Below are positions 28,468 through 38,397 of a stretch of 64,000 nt of DNA, piece after piece. Origin of the DNA: an uncultured Flavobacteriales bacterium (GTDB lineage Bacteria; Bacteroidota; Bacteroidia; Flavobacteriales_D; Parvicellaceae); contig CALSNM010000005.1 in the NCBI GenBank assembly GCA_943787725.1, positions 62,001-126,000 of the forward strand, in the 5' to 3' direction. Under the pieces are notes generated by a model. That model saw nothing but the letters and a program-made list of their open reading frames with translations. It was not told the DNA's origin and searched no databases. Numbering within the stretch: the first letter of the stretch is position 1; every line of letters begins with the position of its first letter. Position numbers and translations under genes: made by a program.

Positions 28468-29229
28468 ATGAATTTAAAATTGAGCAGACCGCTTGCTTTC
28501 TTTGACTTAGAAACAACTGGAACAAATACAGCAAAAGACAGAATAGTTGAAATAGCTATAGTTAAATTAAATCCAAATGGCTCCAAAGAATCTTATTCGA
28601 AAAAAGTAAATCCGGAAATACCAATCCCTATTGCGGTATCGGAAATACATGGAATCTATGACATTGACATTGTAGCATCTCCTACATTTAAAGACATTGC
28701 TGAAGAAATAAAAGCTTTTATAACTGATGCTGATTTGGCCGGATTTAATTCCAATCGATTTGACATTCCTTTGCTTGTTGAAGAAATGTTACGATCAGGA
28801 ATCGATCCAGAATTTGACAAAAAAAAGTTTGTTGACATTCAAAATGTTTTTCACAAAATGGAGCAAAGAACACTGGTTGCTGCTTACAAATTTTACTGCA
28901 ATAAAGACCTTACTAATGCCCATAGTGCAGAAGCTGATACAATTGCTACTCTAGAAGTACTGGAAGCACAAATCGAAAAATATGACAACATACAAGGTGA
29001 TGTAGACTTTTTAAGTGAATTCACAACCATGGGAGCGCGAACATTAGACTTTTCTAAAAGAATTGCAATCAATGAGGAAAACATACCTGTTTTTAATTTC
29101 GGAAAGCACAAAGGAATAGCAGTAGTAGACATCTTTAAAAAAGAACCTGGGTACTTCAATTGGCTCATGAAAGGAGATTTCACACTAGACACCAAAAATA
29201 AATTTAGAAAAATTAAAGAAGAAATGTAA
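28468..29229 (+). CDS. DEDDh 3'-5' exonuclease (DnaQ/ExoX-like)
   Basis: 253 residues. Exonuclease motifs: FFDLETTGTNTAKDRIVEIA (ExoI, Asp and Glu), GFNSNRFDIPLL (ExoII), and HSAEADTIAT (ExoIII, His and Asp). A C-terminal domain FNFGKHKGIAVVDI, found in exonuclease X-like proteins, follows at about 208-250. It degrades DNA from 3' ends in repair or RNA/DNA turnover in the cytoplasm. Located 4 bases after the PD40 gene and 2 bases before the FAH gene, so probably co-transcribed. Confidence 0.88.
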   Translation: MNLKLSRPLAFFDLETTGTNTAKDRIVEIAIVKLNPNGSKESYSKKVNPEIPIPIAVSEIHGIYDIDIVASPTFKDIAEEIKAFITDADLAGFNSNRFDIPLLVEEMLRSGIDPEFDKKKFVDIQNVFHKMEQRTLVAAYKFYCNKDLTNAHSAEADTIATLEVLEAQIEKYDNIQGDVDFLSEFTTMGARTLDFSKRIAINEENIPVFNFGKHKGIAVVDIFKKEPGYFNWLMKGDFTLDTKNKFRKIKEEM

Positions 29230-29231
29230 TC

Positions 29232-29846
29232 ATGAAAATTATCTGTATTGGAAGAAACTACGCCAAACATGCGAAAGAATTGGGAAATGCTGTACCTACA
29301 GAACCTGTATATTTCATGAAGCCTGATTCTGCTTTACTGCCAAAAAAACAGCCTTTTTTTTATCCAAATTTCACAAAGGACCTTCATTACGAAGTTGAGC
29401 TTGTTATCAAAATTTGTAAATTAGGTAAAAATATTTCTAAACAATTTGCAAGTACTTATTACAATGAAATTGGTTTAGGAATTGACTTTACCGCTAGAGA
29501 TATTCAGCTTGAATGTAAAGCAAAAGGTCTTCCATGGGAAAAAGCAAAAGCATTTGATTGTTCCGCACCATTATCAAGAGAATTTATTCAAAAAAGTGAA
29601 TTTAAAAACCTGGATGATATAGCTTTCTCATTAGAAAAAAATGGAGAAATAGTTCAGAAAGGAAATACACAAGATATGCTTTTTGATTTCGATCATTTAA
29701 TCTGTTACCTATCCCAATTTATGACACTGAAGATTGGTGATTTAATATTTACAGGCACCCCTGCTGGAGTTGGTCCAGTGAAAATTGGTGATCGATTAAT
29801 TGGATATATTGAAGATAAAAAAATGGTCGATTTAAACATTAAATAA
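29232..29846 (+). CDS. Fumarylacetoacetate hydrolase family protein
   Basis: 204 residues, the size of the short FAH proteins (acylpyruvase or oxaloacetate decarboxylase, as FAHD1). Metal ligands lie in HYEVELV (the E-x-E pair) and GLGIDFTARDIQ. Further family motifs are KAFDCSAPLS, LIFTGTPAGVG and IGDRLIGYIE. It cleaves C-C bonds in small keto acids. The natural substrate is uncertain. Its end overlaps the convergent subtilase gene by 8 bases. Confidence 0.88.
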   Translation: MKIICIGRNYAKHAKELGNAVPTEPVYFMKPDSALLPKKQPFFYPNFTKDLHYEVELVIKICKLGKNISKQFASTYYNEIGLGIDFTARDIQLECKAKGLPWEKAKAFDCSAPLSREFIQKSEFKNLDDIAFSLEKNGEIVQKGNTQDMLFDFDHLICYLSQFMTLKIGDLIFTGTPAGVGPVKIGDRLIGYIEDKKMVDLNIK

Positions 29847-31491
29847 CCACAATGGTGGTAGTTACTCTATTTCCTTCTCCAGATTCAATTTCAACAATAT
29901 AACTTCCTGAAGGTAATTCATTTAACTGATTCAATACGAGTTGATTCTTTCCCTGTAAAACAGTCTCCGATACTGAAACTATTAAGTCTCCTTTTTCCGA
30001 ATAAATTCGAATTACTATTCCCTGGTTTATGCTACTAACGAAAATTATATTTAACAAATCTGTTACAGGAACAGGAAACACATCTTCAATTATATCTTCT
30101 CTGGGTAAGCTATAAATAACGCCTGTTTCTTTGCTATAAGCATCAAAAACATTTGGCAATCCATAACCCAATAAACTATCAGGATTGCTAAACTGACTTG
30201 AGCTTTCCTCTATTAATCGCATTATCTCTACATTCGTTTTATTTGGCAAAGATTGCCATAAACAAGCGGCCATACCTGTCATCATTGGAGCACTGAATGA
30301 AGTTCCACTTCCTAGCATAACTTCGCCTGTAAATGGAGCTATTAAGTAGGTATTCCATCCAACCGAGGCTACGTTAGGTTTTATATCATTATCTGCTGCT
30401 GGGCCAACACTGCTAAAAAAAGCATATGTTCCATTACTATCAACCGCAGCAACCGTAAGGACGCTATCTGCATCAGCTGGAGTACTTATATATTGCCATG
30501 CAGAGGCCCCTGAATTCCCCGCACTAATACATAATAAAATTCCTTTTGCTGCAGCTATATCTGCAGCTTTTGCAATAACCGTAGTATTCCCATCCAAATC
30601 AGCATATGTATGGTTCTGAAGAGTATCATCAAATATTGTATATCCCAATGATGTATTAATTATATCTACTCCTACAGAATCAGCATATTCAGCTGCGGCA
30701 ATCCAGTTATATTCTTCCAAAAGCGTCTCAGAACCCACATCTTCAGATCTTAATAAATGAAAACTAGCCAAAGGAGCAGACCCCTTAAACTCGCCATCAA
30801 TTGAACCTGCAATTACTGAAAGGACCATCGTTCCGTGCTGGTGGTCTTCATATACCGATTCTCCTCCATTAACAAAATCTCGAGTAGACAATATTCTGCC
30901 CTCATCAAAGACATCTTCCAGGGCAAGTAATTCATTTGCTCTAAAAAAACCTGCATCAATTATAGCAACATGTATTCCCTGCCCCTTAAACCCCAAGTCT
31001 TGCATTTTATCTGCGGCGTGCAGTGCTAATTGATTATAAGAATATCCATATGGATAATGTGGAATACTCAATAAATTAATTTCATTTTTTGTATTTGCAA
31101 TATCTTCGAACTTATCGATAATTTTGTCTTGCTTTAAAGATTTTACTTGAATCACATTAGAAACAAAAGAATAATTTAAAATAGTATTTAATGATATCGT
31201 ATCATCAGTAGAAATAGCAATAGCATTCAACCATTTAGAAGCTTGTAATAGCGCAAAATCTCCAGAAACCAATACAGAATCAATATAAGTTTCATTTACC
31301 GGAAGATCGCTTGCTACAATAGAAATACCTGCATTTGTTCTTCTTTCGATACTCTTGAGTGATAGAAACTGAGATGGTTGATTAACGGAATACTGAGAAT
31401 TATTTTTATCTGTAAAAGATATCCAAAAACTAGAATTCTGAGAAAAAAAACAAAAGGGAAAACAAATAATAAGAACTAGAGTTATTTTCAT
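29839..31491 (-). CDS. Secreted subtilisin-like S8 peptidase with T9SS sorting domain
   Basis: 550 residues with an N-terminal signal peptide. The catalytic triad is visible: Asp in VAIIDAGFF, His in HQHGTMVLSVIAG and Ser in GTSFSAPMMTGMAA, with oxyanion Asn in SAGNSG. An N-terminal prodomain of about 130 residues precedes the catalytic domain. The last 80 residues (FPVPVTDLLNI, then LPSGSYIVEIESGEG and a hydrophobic end) match a type A C-terminal domain that directs export through the type IX system. Third gene of a tightly coupled operon; its ATG overlaps the lipoprotein stop by 4 bases. Confidence 0.88.
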   Translation of the reverse strand: MKITLVLIICFPFCFFSQNSSFWISFTDKNNSQYSVNQPSQFLSLKSIERRTNAGISIVASDLPVNETYIDSVLVSGDFALLQASKWLNAIAISTDDTISLNTILNYSFVSNVIQVKSLKQDKIIDKFEDIANTKNEINLLSIPHYPYGYSYNQLALHAADKMQDLGFKGQGIHVAIIDAGFFRANELLALEDVFDEGRILSTRDFVNGGESVYEDHQHGTMVLSVIAGSIDGEFKGSAPLASFHLLRSEDVGSETLLEEYNWIAAAEYADSVGVDIINTSLGYTIFDDTLQNHTYADLDGNTTVIAKAADIAAAKGILLCISAGNSGASAWQYISTPADADSVLTVAAVDSNGTYAFFSSVGPAADNDIKPNVASVGWNTYLIAPFTGEVMLGSGTSFSAPMMTGMAACLWQSLPNKTNVEIMRLIEESSSQFSNPDSLLGYGLPNVFDAYSKETGVIYSLPREDIIEDVFPVPVTDLLNIIFVSSINQGIVIRIYSEKGDLIVSVSETVLQGKNQLVLNQLNELPSGSYIVEIESGEGNRVTTTIVVI

Positions 31492-32156
31492 TTACCGTAT
31501 CCTGTTACCGCGATTTCCAATTCTCTTCCATTGTTTATATCTAATATATTAGATAAATTAATGTCTAAATCAATATGACTTTTATAAATCAGACCTATAT
31601 CAACCGCATAAACCTCTTTTACTTTTTCATATTCCACAACATTTTCATTATCTCGTTGAATTACCGTAATTGTTGAATCGAAACTTAAATTATTTATTAC
31701 TTTTGGTTTGTGCAAACTATCATAATAATACTCCCATTCTTCCAAATTATTGTAAGCGTTTCCATCCCAATATTTTGAAGTATTTATTGGAAAAATCAAT
31801 TTTGTAAAACGGACATTTTCTTCCACTTTCTCGGCAGTTGTTTTTGTTTTATTACTATACCAAACGTCTTTAATACTCCAATTAGCATTACTATCGTCTC
31901 TCCAGTATCGCTCAATTCGATAAGTTAATCGGCCTTCATTATCCAAAAACTCCTCAGCAGCTATTTCTTTTAACTGATATTCTGCTGTATCACTTCCCAA
32001 TTGAGAATGAATAATATCCACAACTTCATACTCTATCCAAGCACCTACATCCAAAGGAAAGTAATTATAATAATATTTAACTGTTTCATTATTCGACTTT
32101 TTGCATCCGAATAATAAAGTTATTGATGCAAATACGGTATAAAATAATTTATTCAT
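31488..32156 (-). CDS. Lipoprotein of unknown function
   Basis: 222 residues with a lipobox LLFGC (Cys at about 18) followed by KKSNNE. The remainder is a beta-rich globular domain with many aromatic residues (YYYNYFPLDVGAWIEYEV) seen in other Bacteroidota lipoproteins without a known function. It overlaps both neighbours by 4 bases (ATGA), so it is translationally coupled to the MORN-type protein before it and the T9SS subtilase after it. Confidence 0.7.
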   Translation of the reverse strand: MNKLFYTVFASITLLFGCKKSNNETVKYYYNYFPLDVGAWIEYEVVDIIHSQLGSDTAEYQLKEIAAEEFLDNEGRLTYRIERYWRDDSNANWSIKDVWYSNKTKTTAEKVEENVRFTKLIFPINTSKYWDGNAYNNLEEWEYYYDSLHKPKVINNLSFDSTITVIQRDNENVVEYEKVKEVYAVDIGLIYKSHIDLDINLSNILDINNGRELEIAVTGYGK

Positions 32157-32926
32157 TCTAGCTTGGTTTTTTGTGCTGCTTTAGCTTTCCTTAATTTCTC
32201 CAGATACTTATCTAATGTATCCCCTTCTATCACCGAACCATTTCTGTAATATACTTTTCTTCTTAGCTCACCATCATTTTCATAGTACTTCCAAAAACCA
32301 TTTTTGACAGCATGTTTATAATATCCATCTATCTCTATTTTTCCACTTGCATATAACCATTTAACTCTTCCATCAAAATTGCCATCTTTGTATACACCTT
32401 CTGCTTTTGTTTTACCTGAATCATAAAACTGAATCCACTTACCGTGCTTTAAACCAGCTTCATAATTCGTAATTTCATATCTTTTTACTTTTCCTTTTGA
32501 CGGGTCACTAGGAAAGTAAACGATACTTTCTCCATTTAGTTTTCCTGCTACATAATTTTCTTTACTGATGATTTCTTTTCTATCATTAAAAGACAACCAC
32601 GTACTATCTTTCTCTTGATTTAAATATTTTCCAGCTGCCATTACCTTTCCATTCAAATGATACATTCGAGTATATGCAATCATATCATTAATAAAATCTG
32701 TAACTGCTGAAACTTCTCCAGTTAGGTAGTAATAGGTGAACTTACCAATTGGAATATCATTTTTAAACGTTCCTTCATATCTTTTCTTTTTTGTACCTTC
32801 ATGAAACTTAATCCACTTCCCCTGCTTTCTACCTTTTGCATCAAGTTTATTTGCATCCCCTTGATTTTGAGTAAAACCCAATGATGTTATTAACAATAAT
32901 TGAAAGACTAACACTATCCACTTCAT
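32153..32926 (-). CDS. MORN/YwqK-repeat exported protein
   Basis: 257 residues with a signal peptide ending near LGFTQ. It contains about eight repeats of roughly 22 residues centred on G-x-W/Y...G pairs, for example KGRKQGKWIKF, YEGTFKNDIPIGKF, YEAGLKHGKWIQFYDSG, and IDGYYKHAVKNGFWKYY. The repeats are related to MORN motifs; some databases label them 'YwqK family antitoxin', for which there is no support here. First gene of the three-gene operon with a lipoprotein and a T9SS protease. Likely periplasmic or outer-membrane associated. Confidence 0.75.
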   Translation of the reverse strand: MKWIVLVFQLLLITSLGFTQNQGDANKLDAKGRKQGKWIKFHEGTKKKRYEGTFKNDIPIGKFTYYYLTGEVSAVTDFINDMIAYTRMYHLNGKVMAAGKYLNQEKDSTWLSFNDRKEIISKENYVAGKLNGESIVYFPSDPSKGKVKRYEITNYEAGLKHGKWIQFYDSGKTKAEGVYKDGNFDGRVKWLYASGKIEIDGYYKHAVKNGFWKYYENDGELRRKVYYRNGSVIEGDTLDKYLEKLRKAKAAQKTKLE

Positions 32927-33114
32927 GTTTACAAATTTACATTATAATACCATCAAAATCAACAACCCTGCCGTTCTGATATCTCATATAATGAATAATT
33001 TATTCAATTGTTACAAAATAATAGCTCGGGATATGTGCTATATAATATATTGTGCTTTGTTCTTAAGCAGTAATATATTATATTAGCTTCAAGTTAAATT
33101 AATCCAAAACTATT

Positions 33115-33321
33115 ATGAAAAAAATTATCGTAGCATTTGGAGTTGTTGCTTTGTTTGCAGGGACAACTTCATGTAAAAAAGATTGGACTTGTACTTGTTC
33201 AGATAGTGTAAATAGTGTTTCATTCACAATTGAAAATCAAACAAAAAAAGATGCAGAATCGGCATGTAATGAAACAAATGCAATTTATGTAGGAACAGGT
33301 GTAGGTTGTAGCCTGGATTAA
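33115..33321 (+). CDS. Small cysteine-containing lipoprotein
   Basis: 68 residues. A signal peptide ends at TTSC with the lipid-modified Cys about residue 20, followed by KKDWTCTC, AESAC and GVGC. Four cysteines after the lipobox could form two disulfides. Bacteroidota genomes carry families of such short lipoproteins; function is unknown. It is a single-gene unit with an intrinsic terminator 20 bases after the stop. The 188-base region upstream is AT-rich and probably holds divergent promoters, but I see no clear box. Confidence 0.7.
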   Translation: MKKIIVAFGVVALFAGTTSCKKDWTCTCSDSVNSVSFTIENQTKKDAESACNETNAIYVGTGVGCSLD

Positions 33322-33340
33322 ACTCAATAAACTCCATATG

Positions 33341-33366
33341 AGCCCTCAATCATGAGGGCTTTTTTG
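33341..33366 (+). terminator. Intrinsic terminator after the small lipoprotein
   Basis: AGCCCTC pairs with GAGGGCT around a 6-base loop and is followed by a run of T residues. Confidence 0.92.
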
Positions 33367-33379
33367 TTTCTTAAATCTC

Positions 33380-34276
33380 TTGAACGTTCTCTTTAACATA
33401 TTAGCAGCACTAATACTTCTGGCTTCAAGTATTACAAAGATCATTTTTATTGAACCGATAGTGTTTTCTTTAGTTGAAAGCAGCATTTTCAATTGGAAAA
33501 TTGCACCTGTAGCAATCAGCGCAATTATTATTTTAGAATTTATTATTGCAATTTCACTTTTACTCAAATCAATTCATAGTAAATTGCTCTCCCTATCAAT
33601 TCTTTTACTTAGCGGTTTTTATTTAATTGACTTTTTTGGAAAACCTATTGATGGGTTATATGCGAATGAATTTACCTTTTTTTTATTTAATAAGTGGATA
33701 ACATTAGCAGGGATATTTTATCTTATCATTTTTGCTATCAGTCCAAAAAAGGAAAGCAAGAAGAATTCATTCAGCAGGTTGAAAAACATGATAATAAACT
33801 CCTGCTTAGCAGTAATAATTGGCATTCCCTTATTCATAATAAATCCTATTTACATTGATGATTTCCAAAAACACAAAAGCTCCATTGAGAATCCTACTCT
33901 TAACTGGGAAAATATTTATAAAGAATGTTCCGACTCAGGAATAGCGGTGAGACCTGAAGTGTTTTTTGCCTTTTTAAGTACTTCCTGCTACTATTGTAAT
34001 CTTGCAGCAATTAAACTAGGTGTTTCGAAAAGAGCTAGATTAAATTCTACCCAAATTATACTGGTTTTTCCTGGAAACAAAATAGATACCGAAGCGTTTA
34101 TTGAAAAAAACGGATGTAATTTTCCCTATATTCGAATTTCAAAGAATGACTTTAGAAAAATAGCAGGTAATGAGTTTCCAGCATTTTTTAAAGTTAAAGA
34201 CAAAAGAGAGACGAATTATTTTACAGGAAGAACATTTAACTATAGGGAACTAGACAAACTATTTCAACTAGACTGA
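33380..34276 (+). CDS. MauE/DoxX-like membrane protein with C-terminal thioredoxin-like domain
   Basis: 298 residues, starting at TTG 33380 just after the terminator. Four membrane segments at about 5-25, 42-62, 68-85 and 105-122 resemble MauE/DoxX proteins, which supply reducing power to periplasmic disulfide chemistry. A further anchor at about 138-155 leads into a domain with FLSTSCYYCNLAA, a CxxC site, and a later EFPAFFKVKD segment near the expected cis-proline. It may be a membrane thiol oxidoreductase. The TTG start is not certain. Overlaps the convergent elaA gene by 13 bases. Confidence 0.65.
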   Translation: MNVLFNILAALILLASSITKIIFIEPIVFSLVESSIFNWKIAPVAISAIIILEFIIAISLLLKSIHSKLLSLSILLLSGFYLIDFFGKPIDGLYANEFTFFLFNKWITLAGIFYLIIFAISPKKESKKNSFSRLKNMIINSCLAVIIGIPLFIINPIYIDDFQKHKSSIENPTLNWENIYKECSDSGIAVRPEVFFAFLSTSCYYCNLAAIKLGVSKRARLNSTQIILVFPGNKIDTEAFIEKNGCNFPYIRISKNDFRKIAGNEFPAFFKVKDKRETNYFTGRTFNYRELDKLFQLD

Positions 34277-34716
34277 GGCGTATAAAGCATTTCTAAATGA
34301 GGAATATTATCCTCTAAGTATTCCTTCCCTGTTTCTACAAATCCAAAATATTTGTAATATTCTAGAAGATAAGTTTGAGCAGAGATTCGAACTGGAACCT
34401 CACCAAAATGAAGCTTTACAAACTTCATGGACTCCTCCATTAACTTTTTACCTATTCCCATTCCTCTGACAGTTGGAGAAGTAACTACTCTTCCAATCGC
34501 AACCTCATCATATGATTTTCCAGGCTTTAAAATACGAGTAGTAGCGACAATATTTCCTTGATATTCTCCAAACACATGTAATGCGTCTTTATCCTTGCCA
34601 TCGACATCTAAATATGGACAATCTTGTTCAACAACAAATACAATTTCACGCAATTGAATTATGTCATGAAACTCATCTAGCGACAACTGTTTAAATGCTT
34701 TACAACTCCATTTCAT
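34264..34716 (-). CDS. elaA: ElaA-like GNAT acetyltransferase
   Basis: 150 residues from ATG 34716. Features of ElaA are LREIVFVVEQDCPYLDVDGKD near residue 25, of which the core FVVEQDCPY is diagnostic, and the acetyl-CoA loop VRGMGIGKKLM with VVTSPTVRG before it. ISAQTYLLEYYKYFGFV follows, as in the family. The substrate of ElaA is not known. It lies tail to tail with the MauE-like gene and is divergent from meaB. Confidence 0.88.
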   Translation of the reverse strand: MKWSCKAFKQLSLDEFHDIIQLREIVFVVEQDCPYLDVDGKDKDALHVFGEYQGNIVATTRILKPGKSYDEVAIGRVVTSPTVRGMGIGKKLMEESMKFVKLHFGEVPVRISAQTYLLEYYKYFGFVETGKEYLEDNIPHLEMLYTPQSS

Positions 34717-34770
34717 ATTCAACTTATATTATTTTTTTTAATCGAATCCAAAGTATTAACTTTAGACCAA

Positions 34771-35796
34771 ATGAGCGACGAAAGTATTAATAAGAATTTT
34801 CATTTAAAAAAAAGAAAGGAAATTTCGTTAGAAAAATATGTCGCTGGAATTTTATCTAGAGACGTCTCTTATTTAAGTGCTGCAATAACGCTTATAGAGA
34901 GTGCAAACTCCAAGCACAGAGAACTTGCTGAACAGATAATTGAAAAATGCCTTCCCCACAGTGGGAAATCCATTCGCGTTGGAATTACTGGTGTCCCAGG
35001 CGTTGGGAAAAGTACATTTATTGAATCATTTGGGACTTTTCTAACAACTCAAGAAAGAAAAATTGCTGTTTTAGCAATTGACCCTAGTAGTCAAAAAAAT
35101 GGCGGCTCCATATTAGGTGACAAAACCCGAATGGAGGAGTTATCGACCAATAAAAATGCTTATGTAAGACCTTCACCGGCTAAAGATTCCTTAGGGGGGG
35201 TTGCAAGAAACACAAGAGAAACTATAATATTATGCGAAGCTGCTGGGTATGACACTATCCTAATAGAAACAGTTGGTGTAGGTCAATCAGAAATTGCTGT
35301 GCACGGTATGGTAGATTTTTTCTTGCTATTGATGCTTTCGGGTGCAGGAGACGAATTACAAGGCATTAAACGCGGTATCATGGAAATGGCTGATGCCATA
35401 GTTATAACAAAAGCTGATGGTGAAAACATTGAAAACTCTAAAAGAGCAGCAACCGAATATAAGAATGCTTTACACTTATTTCCGGCCAATGAAAATGGCT
35501 GGATTCCAAAAGTAGGTGCTTGCAGCGCATATGATAATTCTGGGATCAGCGAAGTTTGGAAAACCCTTCAATCTTACCAGAACCACACTATAACAAATGG
35601 TTCTTTTAGTAAAAAAAGACAAAATCAAGCAAAATATTGGATGCACGAAACAATCAATGAAGAGTTAAAAAGAACATTCTTCGATGACTCATCTGTATCT
35701 AAAAAAATTAAAAAACTAGAAAAAGAAGTCACTCAAGGAACACTAAGTCCTTTTAAAGCCGCTCACCTCTTGCTGGATAAAAACGATAAATTATGA
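34771..35796 (+). CDS. meaB: Methylmalonyl-CoA mutase-associated GTPase MeaB
   Basis: 341 residues. G1/P-loop GITGVPGVGKST near residue 72, then AIDPSS, GGSILGDKTRM, YVRPSP and the G3 region ILIETVGVGQSE, and G4-like ITKADGEN. MeaB protects and reloads the adenosylcobalamin-dependent methylmalonyl-CoA mutase in the cytoplasm. The mutase genes are not in this window. A short unknown gene overlaps its 3' end by 4 bases and is probably translated with it. Confidence 0.93.
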   Translation: MSDESINKNFHLKKRKEISLEKYVAGILSRDVSYLSAAITLIESANSKHRELAEQIIEKCLPHSGKSIRVGITGVPGVGKSTFIESFGTFLTTQERKIAVLAIDPSSQKNGGSILGDKTRMEELSTNKNAYVRPSPAKDSLGGVARNTRETIILCEAAGYDTILIETVGVGQSEIAVHGMVDFFLLLMLSGAGDELQGIKRGIMEMADAIVITKADGENIENSKRAATEYKNALHLFPANENGWIPKVGACSAYDNSGISEVWKTLQSYQNHTITNGSFSKKRQNQAKYWMHETINEELKRTFFDDSSVSKKIKKLEKEVTQGTLSPFKAAHLLLDKNDKL

Positions 35797-36128
35797 GTTT
35801 GATTAAACGATATTCCAATCATTCTCTAAAAGAATTAGTTGTCATTCTTGAATCCGGAAATGACTACACCGATGAAGCAAAAGATGCCGTCCGCACAATT
35901 ATAGAGTTTAAAGAACCATCTGAGGTGGAACTGAAAGAAATTGCATTGGAATATTGGGAAAATAAAATCAATGATAATGTAAAATCGATTTTGTTACAAA
36001 ATCAAAAACCTATCAGCGAAATTTTATCGAAAGAGGAAATTAAAAAAATAATGATTACAGCTTTTGAAAAATACCAAGAGAAACTTCAACTCTTCCAAAT
36101 TGATACAACGAAATATTGGTTTGTATAA
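35793..36128 (+). CDS. Small hypothetical protein coupled to meaB
   Basis: 111 residues, charged and helical (LKELVVILESGNDYTDEAKDA; EEIKKIMITAFEKYQEKL). No signal peptide or membrane segment. I do not recognise a family. The ATGA overlap with meaB and the shared terminator at 36133-36162 show that it is expressed with meaB; a function in cobalamin-enzyme upkeep would be a guess. Confidence 0.65.
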   Translation: MSLIKRYSNHSLKELVVILESGNDYTDEAKDAVRTIIEFKEPSEVELKEIALEYWENKINDNVKSILLQNQKPISEILSKEEIKKIMITAFEKYQEKLQLFQIDTTKYWFV

Positions 36129-36132
36129 TAAA

Positions 36133-36162
36133 AAAGCTCTCTACCTTTCGATAGAGAGCTTT
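36133..36162. terminator. Bidirectional terminator between meaB operon and gdhA
   Basis: An 11-bp perfect stem AAAGCTCTCTA / TAGAGAGCTTT with an 8-base loop, with A residues before and T residues after, so it can stop transcription in both directions of this convergent pair. Confidence 0.9.
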
Positions 36163-36183
36163 CCAAATAATTTTGTTATGGTA

Positions 36184-37533
<1,350 letters not shown>

Positions 37534-37570
37534 TTAATTTATTTGTTTTATAATTAAAATATAGGTTGGA

Positions 37571-37578
37571 CAAATGTA
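37571..37578 (-). promoter_or_regulatory. -7 box of gdhA
   Basis: Minus strand TACATTTG, matching TAnnTTTG, 38 bases before the gdhA ATG. No clear TTG at -33. Confidence 0.5.
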
Positions 37579-37643
37579 TTATTTTTTTAAATTTTGGATA
37601 AACCTTCTTGCTTTTTTTTGCTATTTTTTTTTGACATAAATTG

Positions 37644-38324
37644 TTAAGCTAAAGTAAGCATTTCATCCCAAAGAGGATCAGAAGGAGGGTTAGCTGTAAT
37701 CGTTAAAGGTTTATCCTGAATCGGATGAATAAAAGAAATACTTCGCGCATGTAAATGAATCGAACCATCTCTATTGGTCCTTTTCCCGCCATACTTAACA
37801 TCTCCTTTTATAATACAACCTATTGTGCATAATTGAACTCTAATCTGATGATGACGTCCAGTTTTGGGGTCAATCTCTAAATAATAATAGTTTTTACTTC
37901 TACCCAAAAGCTTGTAATCCAATTCAGCTCGCTTACCTCCTTTTACCTGTTTATCATATCCACGAGATTTATTTTTCTCTTGGTTTTTCTTTAGGTAATG
38001 AATTAATGTTTCCTGAATTTCTGGCGGTTTTGACTCTACAATTGCCCAATATGTTTTCTGAATTTGTTTATCTTGAAACAGCTTATTCATGCGAACCAAT
38101 GCTTTACTTGTCCTGGCAAATACAATAACCCCTCCTACAGGTCTATCTAATCGATGAATAATCCCCAAATACACATCACCTGGCTTATTGAACTTCTTTT
38201 TTATATAAGCTTTTACCTTATCCGCTAAAGTCTCATCCTCAGTTTTATCAGCTTGAACCAAATCTCCTGCTACTTTTTGCACAGCAATGATATGATTGTC
38301 TTCGTATAGTACTTTTAAACCCAT
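37644..38324 (-). CDS. RluA/RluD family RNA pseudouridine synthase
   Basis: 226 residues from ATG 38324 (MGLKVLYEDNHIIAV). Catalytic motif IIHRLDRPVGGVIVFA with the essential Asp, then KTYWAIVE and the RTGRHHQIRVQ block. No S4 domain precedes, so it is a short member of the family. Isomerises uridine in rRNA or tRNA; the target site cannot be set. It follows panB by 73 bases in the same direction. Confidence 0.9.
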   Translation of the reverse strand: MGLKVLYEDNHIIAVQKVAGDLVQADKTEDETLADKVKAYIKKKFNKPGDVYLGIIHRLDRPVGGVIVFARTSKALVRMNKLFQDKQIQKTYWAIVESKPPEIQETLIHYLKKNQEKNKSRGYDKQVKGGKRAELDYKLLGRSKNYYYLEIDPKTGRHHQIRVQLCTIGCIIKGDVKYGGKRTNRDGSIHLHARSISFIHPIQDKPLTITANPPSDPLWDEMLTLA

Positions 38325-38397
38325 ATTGAATTTGTAGAACGTATTAAATAGAAAGAAATGTTGAGATAATTTATTCCTTCGCAATTAATACAATTAT

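Noticed and set aside
32153-32926. Toxin-antitoxin system (YwqK antitoxin label)
   Set aside because: The protein is an exported MORN-repeat type and its neighbours are a lipoprotein and a protease; no toxin gene is present.
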